Shown here: positions 1 to 9,585 of the stretch, one piece after another
How the letters are laid out: each line of letters begins with the position of its first letter
How positions within the stretch are numbered: the stretch's first letter is position 1
Origin: Isoetes taiwanensis
Taxonomy: Eukaryota > Streptophyta > Lycopodiopsida > Isoetales > Isoetaceae
Length of the DNA stretch: 64,000 nt
Direction of reading: 5' to 3'
Assembly (NCBI GenBank): GCA_021234155.1
Contig: JAJEKV010000052.1
Coordinates: 3,500,197-3,564,196 of the forward strand
Translations under genes and position numbers: made by a program
Notes under the pieces: generated by a model
The model's input: only the letters and a program-made list of their open reading frames with translations
Told to the model about the DNA's origin: nothing
Databases searched by the model: none

Positions 1-659
1 CACACAGTGACTGACTATAAGTCTAGCACACTGTAGGAGTCCCGTAGCCACGATAGGCGGGACCCCACCCCCGATTCACCTTCATACCCGTTGTTTGGTG
101 CTGAACCACATCATAGCATCCACGGCCAGGTAGGCTCTTGTGCACAGGCCGCAAGTACAGGGTTTTAGGGGTTCTATCTAGGAGCATCTCTACTGCTAGA
201 TGGCCTTTAGGTCTCTACCCACCCCTTTAGCCCATACAACACCATAGGAACGGAAAGAACTAAGCTAATACATCCATCCATCCATCCATAACTTGAATAG
301 AACATAAAATAGAGATTAACCTACTCAAACAAGGGTTAATCCTACGACTAACTAGGAAAACCAAGCTATCTACACACTAACCCGTGTCCTGGCTGGAGCC
401 ATGGTCTCGGTATGGGTCCATCACACTAGGCTGGCGGGTGGTTGATGATAACTCAAGCTTGGCTGATAACTGTTGCTCCTCCTTAGCTCCCAATTCGAAT
501 TTGGGAGTCAAAATGGGGCAGGACCCCTTTTCCTAGGCCCAAAATGGAAGGTCCCCCCTGGCCAATCGATTTGGGCCAGGTGGCGCCCCCTTGTTGGTGC
601 TAATTAACTAATTTAGATTAATTAGGGTAATTAGGCCAAATACTTTATAATTATCCACA
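1..659 (-). repeat. 3' LTR (partial)
   Basis: This segment aligns with 4421-5077 almost base for base, including a CCAT microsatellite near 272 and the CCACA end at 655-659. By comparison with the complete right LTR (1425 bp), about 766 bp lie beyond the window start. It is the 3' LTR of the minus-strand element. Confidence 0.85.
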
Positions 660-670
660 ATGTCTCCGGC

Positions 671-1459
671 TTAAGGAGCTAGTGCTGCAAGACCCTCCGT
701 CTCAGCCGGCTCAATAGTTTGCTGGTGAAACTGGAGTATCTGCTGTACCTCTGGAGGAAGATCCCCGGACGTGAAGTCGATGAAGTCATCCATGCAGTAT
801 TCGGCGAGCTCATAGAGAACCTGCGCCTTCTCTTTCCCTCTGAGTCCTGCCACTACGTGGTATGTCCACATGATGTCCTCCAATAGAAGGAACTCGTGTC
901 CTTGATGATATATAACCGGGATAACATCTAACCCAGCCAAGCGCCCACCCTCCTCACGGCGTGGCGGCATCTCCTGCGCCAACTGTTTCCACCGGACAAA
1001 ATCGTCCATGGCAACCCACTCGTCTTCCTCCTCGTCCGACATTTCTGGCCCCTTGCCCTTCTCTACAGGTAGGGTTTCGTCCTCCACATACTGGTCCATA
1101 AGAATGGCGAGAGCGAAAGAGACTTCAAGAAACTCTTGCCCCTCATGACTGACGACCCGGGGTCGCCGAGCCCACCGGAGCTTGCCTCGGAGTAGCTCAT
1201 ACCCTCTCTTCCCCCCACCAAGCATTTCCTTGACTACTGCTCGGTCAATATAGAGTTTAGGTGGCTCCCCCAAAGGAATACAGAGAGGAAGCATTTCCTC
1301 TACATAAAATTGCAGAAACTCAGCATAATCAGGGTGTTTCTGCATGTTCGAGATGAGGTCAATATGCTGGGAGAGGAAAGGCTCTAAGAGGTCGAAGGCC
1401 ACTTGGGGATCCCAGTGCTCCCCATCCTGATACCAAGCAAGCAGATCCATGGCGGCCAT
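671..1459 (-). CDS. Uncharacterised acidic 262-aa protein carried in the retroelement
   Basis: An intact 262-codon ORF runs from ATG at 1459 to a stop at 671, just inside the 3' LTR. The start lies in a strong plant/eukaryotic initiation context (GCCGCCATGG); an upstream in-frame ATG two codons earlier opens the ORF, so the start could be either (MAAMDL). The protein is acidic. It has a Glu/Asp cluster around residues 140-150 (SDEEEDEW), several aromatic-rich stretches, no signal peptide, no obvious membrane segment and no zinc knuckle or protease motif. I do not recognise the family, and it does not look like gag or pol. A TATA-like box and a CRE-type palindrome lie at the expected distance upstream, so it may be transcribed independently of the LTR. 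It is the only long undamaged frame in the element. It could be a captured host gene or an element-specific protein. Confidence 0.6.
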   Translation of the reverse strand: MAAMDLLAWYQDGEHWDPQVAFDLLEPFLSQHIDLISNMQKHPDYAEFLQFYVEEMLPLCIPLGEPPKLYIDRAVVKEMLGGGKRGYELLRGKLRWARRPRVVSHEGQEFLEVSFALAILMDQYVEDETLPVEKGKGPEMSDEEEDEWVAMDDFVRWKQLAQEMPPRREEGGRLAGLDVIPVIYHQGHEFLLLEDIMWTYHVVAGLRGKEKAQVLYELAEYCMDDFIDFTSGDLPPEVQQILQFHQQTIEPAETEGLAALAP

Positions 1460-1535
1460 ATGCGCTGGAAGGAAGGAGGAGGAAGAGTGGACAAAACCTG
1501 AAAGTGAAAGTGAAACCCTAAAACGGTCTTTAAAG

Positions 1536-1564
1536 TATTTATAACCCTTATGCTGACGTCAGCA
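1536..1564 (-). promoter_or_regulatory. Promoter-like TATA box and TGACGTCA palindrome upstream of the 262-aa ORF
   Basis: On the minus strand a perfect 14-bp palindrome TGCTGACGTCAGCA (1551-1564) lies just upstream of TTATAAATA (1536-1544), which is about 80 bp before the ATG at 1459. TGACGTCA is the core site of plant bZIP factors of the TGA/CREB type. The order and spacing (bZIP site, TATA, untranslated leader rich in CTTCC, Kozak ATG) are those of a normal RNA polymerase II promoter. Confidence 0.55.
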
Positions 1565-1574
1565 TTCACTATCA

Positions 1575-1575
<1 letters not shown>

Positions 1576-1607
<32 letters not shown>

Positions 1608-1608
1608 T
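1576..1608. repeat. (ATT)n microsatellite
   Basis: About eleven uninterrupted ATT units lie between the promoter-like segment and the histone-like pseudogene. Confidence 0.9.
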
Positions 1609-1709
1609 TTTGAAAGAAATATTAAAATGCAACTAACAAAGACACGATAGCAAAATTGGTTCTCTATTGATATAGCAAAATTAAATACATTAAAAATGCC
1701 CTCGGGCCA

Positions 1710-2092
1710 CTATGGACGTTCTCCCCGAATCCTCCGGGCAAGGGCGAGGTCCTTTGGCATTATAGTGACTCGCTTTGCGTGTATCGCGCAAAGATTTGCG
1801 TCACTAAAGAGTGCTATGAGGTAGGCTTCAGCACCTCTGTAAAAGCCAAAATCGCAAAGGTCCAGGCGAAGATCGGTTTTGAATTCTTGTGCTATTTCCG
1901 AACCAATCTCTAAAAGGGTAGCTTCCTTATCAGGAGCTCGGCGGTCTTCGATACTACGGATCTCCGTAAGGCCCGCGGTACGGGTACGAACCGATGGGGC
2001 TTCCTTGGAGGGGGCGAGGTTTGGGGATTGGTCCCTTCCTCACGTAGTACCGTCTTACCAGCGGTAGCGGGGTGGGAGTGGGAAGCATCCAC
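1710..2092 (-). pseudogene. Histone H3-like pseudogene inside the retroelement
   Basis: Read on the minus strand, this segment translates to the histone fold of H3. It starts with a KPHRF-like segment, followed by ELLIRKLPF (helix N/alpha-1), then [27 protein letters not shown] and [17 protein letters not shown], and ends RGERP and a TAG stop at 1710-1712. Frames change near 1963 and 1893, each explained by one missing base, and the glutamine codon after LPF is TAG. The N-terminal tail is not the canonical ARTKQTARKS tail, and helix 2 begins [11 protein letters not shown] instead of FQSSAVLALQE. The copy is therefore either a divergent H3 variant (possibly a centromeric type) or a decayed one. 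Histone H3 packages DNA in nucleosomes; this copy looks inactive. No intron is visible, and its position between the tRNA primer site and the 3' LTR suggests capture by the retroelement. Confidence 0.8.
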
Positions 2093-2173
2093 CGTTCTCG
2101 TCTCCTGGCGGCTTTCGTATTCTTCCCAATGGTGCCGACAATCTTCAACTTCTCTCTATATTATTCTTGGGAC

Positions 2174-2985
2174 TTATGTGCCCACGGACTTCCTCCGCCG
2201 TTTCCTCGGTGGCTCATCGCTTTGTTGAGGCCCCTGGCCGGTTCTCTGGCCCGGTTTATCCATTTTTTGGTGTAAGTCCTGCTGGTTTTGTCTGTTGCTC
2301 TTTATGTAGCCTCTCTGCTTTGTGCCCCTTCTGTTCCTCCCGAATTGGCGGGACGCGTTCCATATCAGCTTCCACTGGTTGCATCGTAGAGCCCGCGATC
2401 GCCGGATCAATTGACGATAGCGGTCGGTACGACGAGCCATATCCATCCGGACATGTATCGGTATTGCGGTGATATCGGGGATTTCACCCCAAATGAATCC
2501 ACGGAAGCGTCGTGCCACTCATATGGGGGTAGCTTCGAATGCTTCATGGTTAATAATAGCCCACCCATGGCCAAGGTACCTATACTCTTTACTCCGTGTA
2601 TATCAGTATCGCCCTCTCTAGTTCCCACCGATCATGCGTCCCCTTGAGCCAAAGCTTCGGGATCACGGACGCCTCAAGCTGAATAAAGCCCTCCTCGGCG
2701 TGTTCTTCACACTGCGGGGGATAAAACTTGATCAACACCATAACACGGTGGGGCCGCTTTCGACCATGGTATATGGCAGCTGATGGAGATTCAGCTTGAT
2801 CAAAAACTGCTCCGAAAAGTGGAATATAGGATAAGGGATCCTTAGGTTATCACTAAAACGTTGTGCCAGCTCATTCAGAAGGATGTCTACCACGTCATTT
2901 GTCGGTGGCCATGCCCAGCGATCATGGCATAGATTTGGGGTATATTAAGGCTAGAAGGGTCCAAAGTGGTCTTAGTGATGGCCAT
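2174..2985 (-). pseudogene. Broken unknown coding stretch in retroelement interior
   Basis: On the minus strand a readable but frame-broken coding stretch begins around 2985 (MAITKTTLDPSSLNIPQIY) and continues through IYAMIAGHGHR and ELAQRF-like segments. It passes into an open frame at 2518-2174 that ends in a very basic, Gln-rich tail with the cluster PPRKRRRK. The basic Gln/Arg-rich tail resembles the end of a gag or a nuclear protein, but there is no CCHC knuckle. I do not recognise the family. At least two frameshifts and several stops would have to be sequence errors for it to be functional. Confidence 0.3.
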
Positions 2986-3634
2986 AAGTAAGGCGCTGGC
3001 GCTTAGGAGAGCAGTAAAGGTGGCGCTAGGTCACGAGGCAGCCACTGGGAAAAAGAGAGACAAGGTTTGGGCCGCTTGGGTCTGGCGGCTATGGCGGCGT
3101 CGAAGCGAGCAAAGCGGCAACAGATACAAGAAGGAACTCAAAAAAAGCGGCCGTTAACTTTTAAATTTTAAATTTTAAACTAAAAAAAAAAAAAAAAAAA
3201 AAATACGGCGGAAAAAAAATATACGCGCGAAAATACAAAGCGGCGCTGACCCGGTTATACGTGTTTCTTTCCGCGTTCTAAGTCGTCCAAACCCTGTCAG
3301 CGCCGCCATTGGGTTTGGCCTTCTGCTGGTCCCCTTGCGACCTGACGACAACTCCTTTAGGGTATTTCGGGTACGCTCGACCCATTGGAGCAATAATCTG
3401 GTCGATCCGAGCTACGAGGAGGGAGTTATGGCGAAAACAAAATTCAAGTTTCTAACCCTAATTTCTAACTTTAACCCCTTCGCTAGGGAACACTATCTCT
3501 ACAACCCGGTCATTCGTCCCATACTAAGCCAACTAACACACGGGTGACAGAGTTGGAACTTTCTAGACAAGAGTTTTTCATCCCCAACTAACGAGTTAGA
3601 GTATGGCCAGTGCAACAGTTTTGATTCACCAGAA
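2986..3634. other. Retroelement leader without gene
   Basis: Between the primer site and the first coding-like DNA, this stretch holds a 22-base A run near 3182, a repeated TTTAAATTT motif and no convincing frame. On the minus strand it would be the untranslated leader of the retroelement RNA. Confidence 0.4.
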
Positions 3635-3651
3635 CCATTGCTCTGATACCA
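3635..3651 (-). other. tRNA-iMet primer binding site
   Basis: The minus strand reads TGGTATCAGAGCAATGG, one base away from the CACA end of the right LTR. TGGTATCAGAGC is the usual complement of the 3' end of plant initiator tRNA-Met, used to prime minus-strand DNA synthesis. This fixes the element's orientation and the 5' LTR boundary. Confidence 0.9.
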
Positions 3652-3652
3652 C

Positions 3653-5077
3653 TGTGACGCTCCCAGAGTCCATACGATGCTCCCATCGTATAGATACGGG
3701 ACTTCCCCTCCCATGGCGACTAAATCACCACGGCAAGGCCCTCCGTCATGCTCGGACTACTCGGGATGGCCAAGTGTCCGGGTGAGGATCACGGAGGTGT
3801 CATTCGCCCCACGTCCTCTATGGGGAAATCCTATGATAGCGGAAGCATACATATACGTTAGCATCCAATCATAATGCAAATAAAATACCACCGCGAAGGG
3901 TGGCCCATCCTCATCAACATGGCAAAGATAATCCATACATAACAACATAAAACAACACAATAACAGGCACTACCCCGGGCTCAGACTCCAAGGGATCAAC
4001 TGACAGCCAGGGTCTCAAGATATCAACAGACGGAGATATAACAATGGCGTTGGCTGGCATAAGACAATGGCTAGGGTTGTCCACTCCATCCGCCCCTCCT
4101 GTGCACACTTTGCAGATAGGCCGTATCATGCTATGACGTGCTTGTAGCCCTCCGGAGACGCAATCCCAAGGAATCAACCTTTAGGACTACTCCGGGTTAC
4201 ATCTCCCCGGTCCGATGAGGCAGGTCAGGGAGGCGTCCCCTCCCCGGGTATGACGGATCCCTGGGTGCGCTAGAGGATACGTGCCCCCTCAGTGAACCCC
4301 GCATCCGTACCCGACTTACTCCCCTAAATCTAAAGGTCAGCTCACCAACCCGTTCGAGCCTGTATGCCATAAAGGCTCCCACCCTCCGCCCGGGGAGTGT
4401 CGGACCCATACCCAGCCCACACACATTGGATCGGCTATAAGTCTAGCAACTTTGTAGGAGTCCCGTAGCAGCTAGGCGGGACCCCACCCCGATTCACCTT
4501 CATACCCGTTGTTTGGTTTGAACCACATCATAGCATCCACACGGCGGGTAGGCTCTTGTGCACAGGCCGCAAGTACAGGGTTTTAGGGGTTCTATCTAGG
4601 AGCATCTCTACTGCTAGATGGCCTTTAGGTCTCTACCCACCCCTTTAGCCCATACAACACCATAGGAACGGAAAGAACTAAGCTAATATATCCATCCATC
4701 CATCCATAACTTGAATAGAACATAAAATAGAGATTAACCTACTCAAACAAGGGTTAATCCTACGACTAACTAGGAAAACCAAGCTATCTACACACTAACC
4801 CGTGTCCTGGCTGGAGCCATGGTCTCGGTATGGGTCCATCACACTAGGCTGGCGGGTGGTTGATGATAACTCAAGCTTGGCTGATAACTGTTGCTCCTCC
4901 TTAGCTCCCAATTCGAATTTGGGAGTCAAAATGGGGCAGGACCCCTTTTCCTAGGCCCAAAATGGAAGGTCCCCCCTGGCCAATCGATTTGGGCCAGGTG
5001 GCGCCCCCTTGTTGGTGCTAATTAACTAATTTAGATTAATTAGGGTAATTAGGCCAAATACTTTATAATTATCCACA
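3653..5077 (-). repeat. 5' LTR (complete, about 1425 bp)
   Basis: On the plus strand this begins TGTGACGCTCCC next to the primer site and ends ...ATTATCCACA. The 657 bp at its right end repeat at 1-659. It contains no convincing ORF. The base sequence after 5077 (ATGGA) would be one side of the target duplication. Confidence 0.8.
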
Positions 5078-5455
5078 ATGGATTTATTAACATAGCTAAA
5101 TAAAACCATTGTGGTTGACTTCCACTTAGACAATTACCCCCTTATATCTCAGTGACGTGTCCCGACATGCATACGTATACCGTATAAATGCCTGGAACGT
5201 CACACACGTCGGCTTCCACCACCAGCTCAGTTTACTCTACCACATCCTGCTCCTAAACGTCGTTTGCCTTACTCCAATAGCCCACAGAACAACGAAATTT
5301 TCCTCCACCCGTTCATTTCACTCCAGCAAGGGAGGACGAGCTCAGACTCCTTCCTCCAGTTCGTTTTAGTCCTTCTCCCATAGTCCAGCGTAGACAGCCT
5401 CCCCGGAGGCAAATCACACCAACTCCATCCATCTCGCTACTTGATACTACACTAA
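5078..5455. other. Flank without recognisable gene
   Basis: This is unique DNA between the retroelement and the next coding remnant. It contains a CGTATACCGTATAAATG stretch at about 5172 that could hold a TATA box for the downstream plus-strand gene. No domain is recognisable. Confidence 0.35.
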
Positions 5456-6330
5456 GTGGGAGCAGTCAGCGCCACGCAACTCCTGTATTCTATGACACTT
5501 CAGGAGCTGATCAGCTACGTCACCAACCTCGACTACTTTTTCCCAGAGAGAGGGAAAGCAGCTCCCTCCAAGACCTGCCCACACCAAACCTCTCAGCATC
5601 TACTAGTACACCATCTTTTGCTCCCGTGTCAGATGAAGAAACTCCTCATGTTGATCTCTCAAACGAGGACATAGCAAAGCCACAAGACTCTATGTTCGAA
5701 TTCAAAGCTCTTGCGAGTGAAAACCTCAGATGAAGATGACAGAGTCATGTACACTGGCCCCAAACGCACGGCACAACAAGTTGCTCGGGTATCTGGTTCA
5801 GTCTCAGAGATTCAGAAAAGAATGCTTGTAGCTGTCCCAGCTGATAATGATGAAACTGGGAAGCCATTCTGGCTAGCTAAAGTACTGGAGGTAACAAGAG
5901 AGGACCCACTCAATTAAAAGTGCACTGGATGAGAACAAATGCTGCCAATGCTTTCAGTGGGAGTTATACTTTGAAGATGGTAAAAACAGGAGTGGGAAGG
6001 AGAGCAAAGTCCAAAGCAAACACTGCTGTCATAGATCTAGCTGAAGTAAAGGTTCTTGCATATGACTTTGTTTTTACTGTTGCTAATAAGTTACGTGCGG
6101 TCACTCAAACTTTAATAAGGTCGGCATGTGGATTAGATAAACAACCTAGAAAGGTGGCCAAAAAAGATGATGATGAAAACTCACTTGTAGACAGTGAGGA
6201 AGAAGATCATTCGAGTACATCCAGTTTTGAGAGTGAAGATGAGGATGAAGGCTCTACTGATCAGGGACTAAATGAGTCTGAGGATGACATGCATCCTGAT
6301 ATTGCTGCAAAATGTAAGTTTGTCCGATGA
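5456..6330 (+). pseudogene. Frameshifted gene for an acidic-tailed transposon-associated protein
   Basis: One protein can be followed through three frames. It runs from TLQELISYVTNLDYFFPER (5491 on), through a Ser/Thr/Pro-rich linker with DEETPHVDLSNED (about 5630-5670), to SDEDDRVMYTGPKR (from about 5730). It continues with MLVAVPADNDETGKPFWLAK, then KVHWMRTNAANAFSGSY (from about 5918) and VKVLAYDFVFTVANKLR. The end is a long Asp/Glu/Ser tail to the stop at 6330. Frame changes lie near 5535, 5728 and 5912. The ETGKPFWLAKV...KVHWM...GSY arrangement resembles a small beta-barrel, BAH-like segment found near the C-terminus of some plant transposon-derived proteins; that assignment is from memory of the pattern. 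The 5' part of the gene is missing, so this may be a 3' fragment. Confidence 0.5.
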
Positions 6331-7160
6331 CTCGAACATGTAAAGAACAGAAAATGCAGGTGATGAGGGTTTGTCAAAATGTCCTATATTTTTGACAATT
6401 TTGTTCATAATTTTGTAAAATTTTCACAAGCTTTGAATATATCACTTGTTTGTCACTCTACTACCCTTGCTGTTTTTTTTATTGCCCCTTTTTTGCTACA
6501 CTTCATATAAGTAGCTATTTTTTGTTTCAAATTAGGAGGATGAAAATAGTTATTAAATATTTTTGCATACAAGCTATGTTCAATCAACCCCTCAAAAAGG
6601 GTACCTAAATTAGCTAAATTGTCACACTTGTCACGAACAAACCTTCAAAATGGACTTTTTTTAGGGAATCTTTCAAAGATTCATACGGAAATCGTTTGTT
6701 TAGAGCAAATAAGTGCGTTTCAATTTAAACTTTATTGAAAGAGTAGGAAAATTTCTGATTGGGTTTAAAAACTTTGCCCAACACTAATTTAGATCACACT
6801 CATTTTATCCAATTTTTTCTTTCTTATATGAGCTAAATATATCTAGTAAAAGAAACTAGGGAAAAATGACAGAATTTTGGATTTATTGGTGGCAGTTCAG
6901 AACTTGGCACGTGTTTGGCTCTTGTTTGTATCTCCTTGATGCATCGCTCTACCTAAGATTTGATTGGTCAGTGGTATACTGCAATTGGTCCATGCAAAAT
7001 CATTGATGATAGTTGCACCAGACAAATGTTTTCATTCACAACCCTGTTTGATAATTTTGTTGACATGGTACAATCGTTTAAGGCCTAATTGTTATGAGCT
7101 GAGTATTACGTAATGAGAGGAGAGAGGATAATTAACCCAATCTCAGCCCTAGATTAAATG
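6331..7160. other. AT-rich intergenic DNA
   Basis: No coding frame, terminal repeat or RNA gene is visible. The sequence is AT-rich with T runs and short repeats of the AAATTAGCTAAATT kind. The first 100 bp may include the 3' untranslated region of the upstream pseudogene. Confidence 0.5.
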
Positions 7161-7200
7161 CTATAGTTACCATGCCCACATTGCTGGGCATAATTTGGGC
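7161..7200 (-). mobile_element. Degenerate Helitron 3' end
   Basis: The sequence CTATAGTTACCATGCCCAC followed by ATTGCTGGGCATAATTTGGG is a mutated version of the Helitron 3' terminus seen complete at 10364, 13596, 15520 and 22566. The hairpin is partly kept and the CTAG is changed. No 5' partner was found, so it is a relic. Confidence 0.45.
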
Positions 7201-7544
7201 ACCTATAAATGCCGGTGTTTTCGCAAGAGTGATCCATCTTGATCTAAACTAGTTTCTTAACCAAAGGTATTACAACCCATTAATTGTCGTGGTGCAAGTT
7301 TTCATTACATAAAATGCTGTATTAGAGACGATACCATTACATTGGCATACCTTTCAATTTGTGAGATATAACCAAAGTTGAAATCTTATAATCATTTACA
7401 TGCATACTTCAAATGTTAATCCATTGCAATACCAATTATAGCCTACGCAATTGATGGCAGGGGAGGCATTCCGCCCCATAGGGGCTCTAGGCGATGCCGT
7501 AGCCGAGGCGGCGCACGAGCAGCGGAGCCGCAAGTGCCGCTGAG
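7201..7544. other. Unassigned DNA
   Basis: This stretch carries no recognisable gene. It ends in a GC-richer segment just before the minisatellite. Confidence 0.4.
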
Positions 7545-7612
7545 TGCCTTGGTGGCATGTTGGAGCCTAGGTGCCATGTTTGAGCCACCTTGGCATGTTG
7601 GAGCCTATGTGG

Positions 7613-8107
7613 CAGGGATAGGTTCTGTACGTACGAAATTATTTTTCTGGACATATAAAGTCCAAAAATACGTATTTTTCCCTCGCTGGCCGGAAAAAAA
7701 AAAAAATCGCATAAGCAAAATCTTCAGTAAAATAAAAAAAAAATATAATAATTTTGCGTAAGCGAAACCGTTTCGCTTACGCGAAAAAAGTTTCGCGTAA
7801 GCGAAACTGAAGGTTTCGCTTACGCGAAAGTTCAAATTTTTTTTATTTTTATTTTTTTTTCCGGATTTTTTTGTCGCGTAAGCGAAATCTCTGTTTTGCT
7901 TACGCGAAAACTGTTTCGCGTAAGCGAAACAGCTATTTCGCTTACGCAAAAATTAATTTTTTTTTTAAAGTTTCGCGTACGCGAAAAATTCCCGATGCCA
8001 GAATTTTTTTTGCCGTATTTTTGACGTATTATACTTCAAATTTGTGTCTTATCATTCGAATAATACATATTGAGTATAAAACATATACAGTATTGAACCT
8101 ATCCCTG
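7613..8107. mobile_element. 495-bp non-autonomous hAT-type element
   Basis: The ends are 13-bp inverted repeats CAGGGATAGGTTC / GAACCTATCCCTG, flanked by an 8-bp target duplication CTATGTGG (7605-7612) / CTACGTGG (8108-8115, one mismatch). Terminal CAGGG and an 8-bp duplication are hallmarks of the hAT superfamily. The interior has no transposase. It consists mainly of repeated inverted 16-mers and A/T runs. Confidence 0.8.
7751..7990. repeat. Cluster of alternating inverted 16-mers TTTCGC-GTAA-GCGAAA
   Basis: At least eight copies of TTTCGCGTAAGCGAAA or its reverse complement alternate in orientation, some with one changed base. Adjacent opposite copies form long hairpins. For example, 7791-7807 and 7813-7829 pair over 17 bp around a 5-base loop. 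They lie inside the hAT-type element and are probably its subterminal transposase-binding or structural repeats. Confidence 0.8.
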
Positions 8108-8745
8108 CTACGTGGCATGTCGGTGTTGGAGCCTAGGTGGCATGTTGGAGCCCACATGCCATGTTTGAGCCACCTTGGCATGTTGGAGCCTAGGTGGCAT
8201 GTTGGAGCCCGCGTGGCATGTTTGCGGTTAGGTGGCATGTTGGAGCCCGCATGGCATGTTTGAGCCACCTTGGCATGTTTGAGCCTGGGTGGCATGTTGG
8301 AACCTAGGTGGCACATTTGAGCCAACTTGGCATGTTAGAGCCTAGGTGGCATGTGGTGAGCGACCTTGGCTTGTTTGAGCCTAGGTGGCATCTTGTAGCC
8401 TGCGTGGCACGTTTGAGCTACCTTGGCATGTTTGATCCTAGGTGGCATGTTGGAGCCTAGGTGACATGTTTGAGCCACCTTGGCATGTTGGAGCCTAGGT
8501 GGCATGTTGTGAGCCAGCTTGGCTTGTTGGAGCCTAGGTGGCATGTTGTAGCCTGTGTGGCATGTTTGAGTTACCTTGGCATGTTTGAGCCTCTAGATGG
8601 CATGTTGGAGCCCAGGTGACATGTTTGAGCCACCTTGGTATGTTGGAGCCTAGGTGGCATGTTTGAGCCACCTTGGCATGTTGGAGCCCGCGTGGCATGT
8701 TTGAGCCACCTTGGTATGTTGGAACCCCGATGTAGCATGTTTGAG

Positions 8746-9388
8746 TCCTTTAAGAAATGCCTATATGATGCCTATCTTTGGTTTTTTGTATCAATATGTC
8801 TTCTACAGTTGCCAAGTGATGGATATCTTCAAGTTTCATGCTCTACAAGCTCACACACATACATGTATGAAGTCAAATGCTAGTGAGTGTGTCAAGCATG
8901 CATACAACTCTTTTATGCCACCATTTTGTGGCCATATTGGCATGTGGACAACTTGGTCATACATGGATTCTTAGAAAACCATAAAAAACCACACCTCAAA
9001 AAAACACTACCTTAGGAAACAACACCTTAAAAAAAAACATCCCTTCAAAACACCATACCGCCTGAGAAAATAACACATCCTTAAAAAAGAAACTACACCT
9101 CCTTAAGAAACCACACATTCTTAAGAAAAAAAGATACAGCTCCCTAAGAAAAACTACAATATATCGTTGAAAAAACACACTTCCATATAACTACGTGTAG
9201 GTTTTTTCCAAATCTTAAAAAAATAATCCGTATTTTGTTTTTACTGTTGTTTTCAGTTGTGGACCAAATGTTGAGGTTGTAGTGATAATTTAGGTGTGTA
9301 TAAATAGATATACAGGAAACAGCCAAGCCATCGGCTTTGGCCTCCACCTGCTTCTTCTTATTATGGCACATTTTATTAACCTGCAAGA
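8746..9388. other. A-rich region without gene
   Basis: From 8970 to 9180 the sequence is a loose tandem of AAACCACACCTTAA-like units on the plus strand. The rest shows no recognisable element. TATAAATAGATATA at 9298 resembles a TATA box ahead of the small ORF that follows. Confidence 0.4.
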
Positions 9389-9585
9389 TGAACCATGAGG
9401 ACCTCTACAGGTGCCGCCAGCTAGAAATAGAACTTGAAGACTGGCTGACTGTCGTTGCTATGAATCCCGTCCGCTTCTATCCTGATCCCTTTGATATTGT
9501 AATCCATCTTCTATGGAATCCAGAGCATGGTTTGTTCATGATCAAAAGGATCTCAGGAGCGCCTGTTGACGATGAATTGGAATAG
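9389..9585 (+). CDS. Small hypothetical ORF
   Basis: A 65-codon frame starts MNHEDLYRCRQLEIELEDW and ends at 9585 (GAPVDDELE). An upstream in-frame ATG at 9337 would add 17 residues of a hydrophobic leader (CFFLLWHILLTC). A TATA-like sequence sits about 90 bp upstream of the first ATG. The amino-acid composition is that of a normal protein, but I recognise no family, and it may be a single exon of something larger. Confidence 0.3.

Larger units (their letters stand above)
1..5077 (-). mobile_element. LTR retroelement without recognisable pol, left LTR incomplete
   Basis: Two near-identical direct repeats (1-659 and 4421-5077) bracket a unique interior. The right repeat runs 3653-5077 and has TG...CA ends. 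On the minus strand it is followed by a sequence matching the initiator tRNA-Met primer site, so the element reads right to left: 5' LTR on the right, 3' LTR on the left. The interior is about 3 kb, and I found no reverse transcriptase, integrase or RNase H in any frame, which makes it a non-autonomous element. It carries coding DNA of other origin: a 262-codon ORF, a histone H3-like pseudogene and a broken unknown ORF. The high similarity of the two LTRs suggests a fairly recent insertion. The left boundary and target duplication lie outside the window. Confidence 0.8.
7545..8745. repeat. Minisatellite of alternating 19-bp half units
   Basis: The array alternates TGGAGCCTAGGTGGCATGT and TTGAGCCACCTTGGCATGT, giving a dimer of about 38 bp. 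There are two units before 7613 and about 16 dimers after 8108, with occasional variants (CCCGCGTGG, GTAGCC). A hAT-type element splits the array. Open frames across it simply repeat a short peptide and are not genes. Confidence 0.85.

Noticed and set aside
7751-7990. CRISPR-like array
   Set aside because: The repeats alternate in orientation, spacers are irregular and A/T-rich, and the context is a eukaryotic hAT element.
8029-8544. Repetitive Cys/His/Met/Pro-containing frames that could suggest a metal-binding repeat protein
   Set aside because: They merely translate the 38-bp minisatellite and change frame with unit-length variation.
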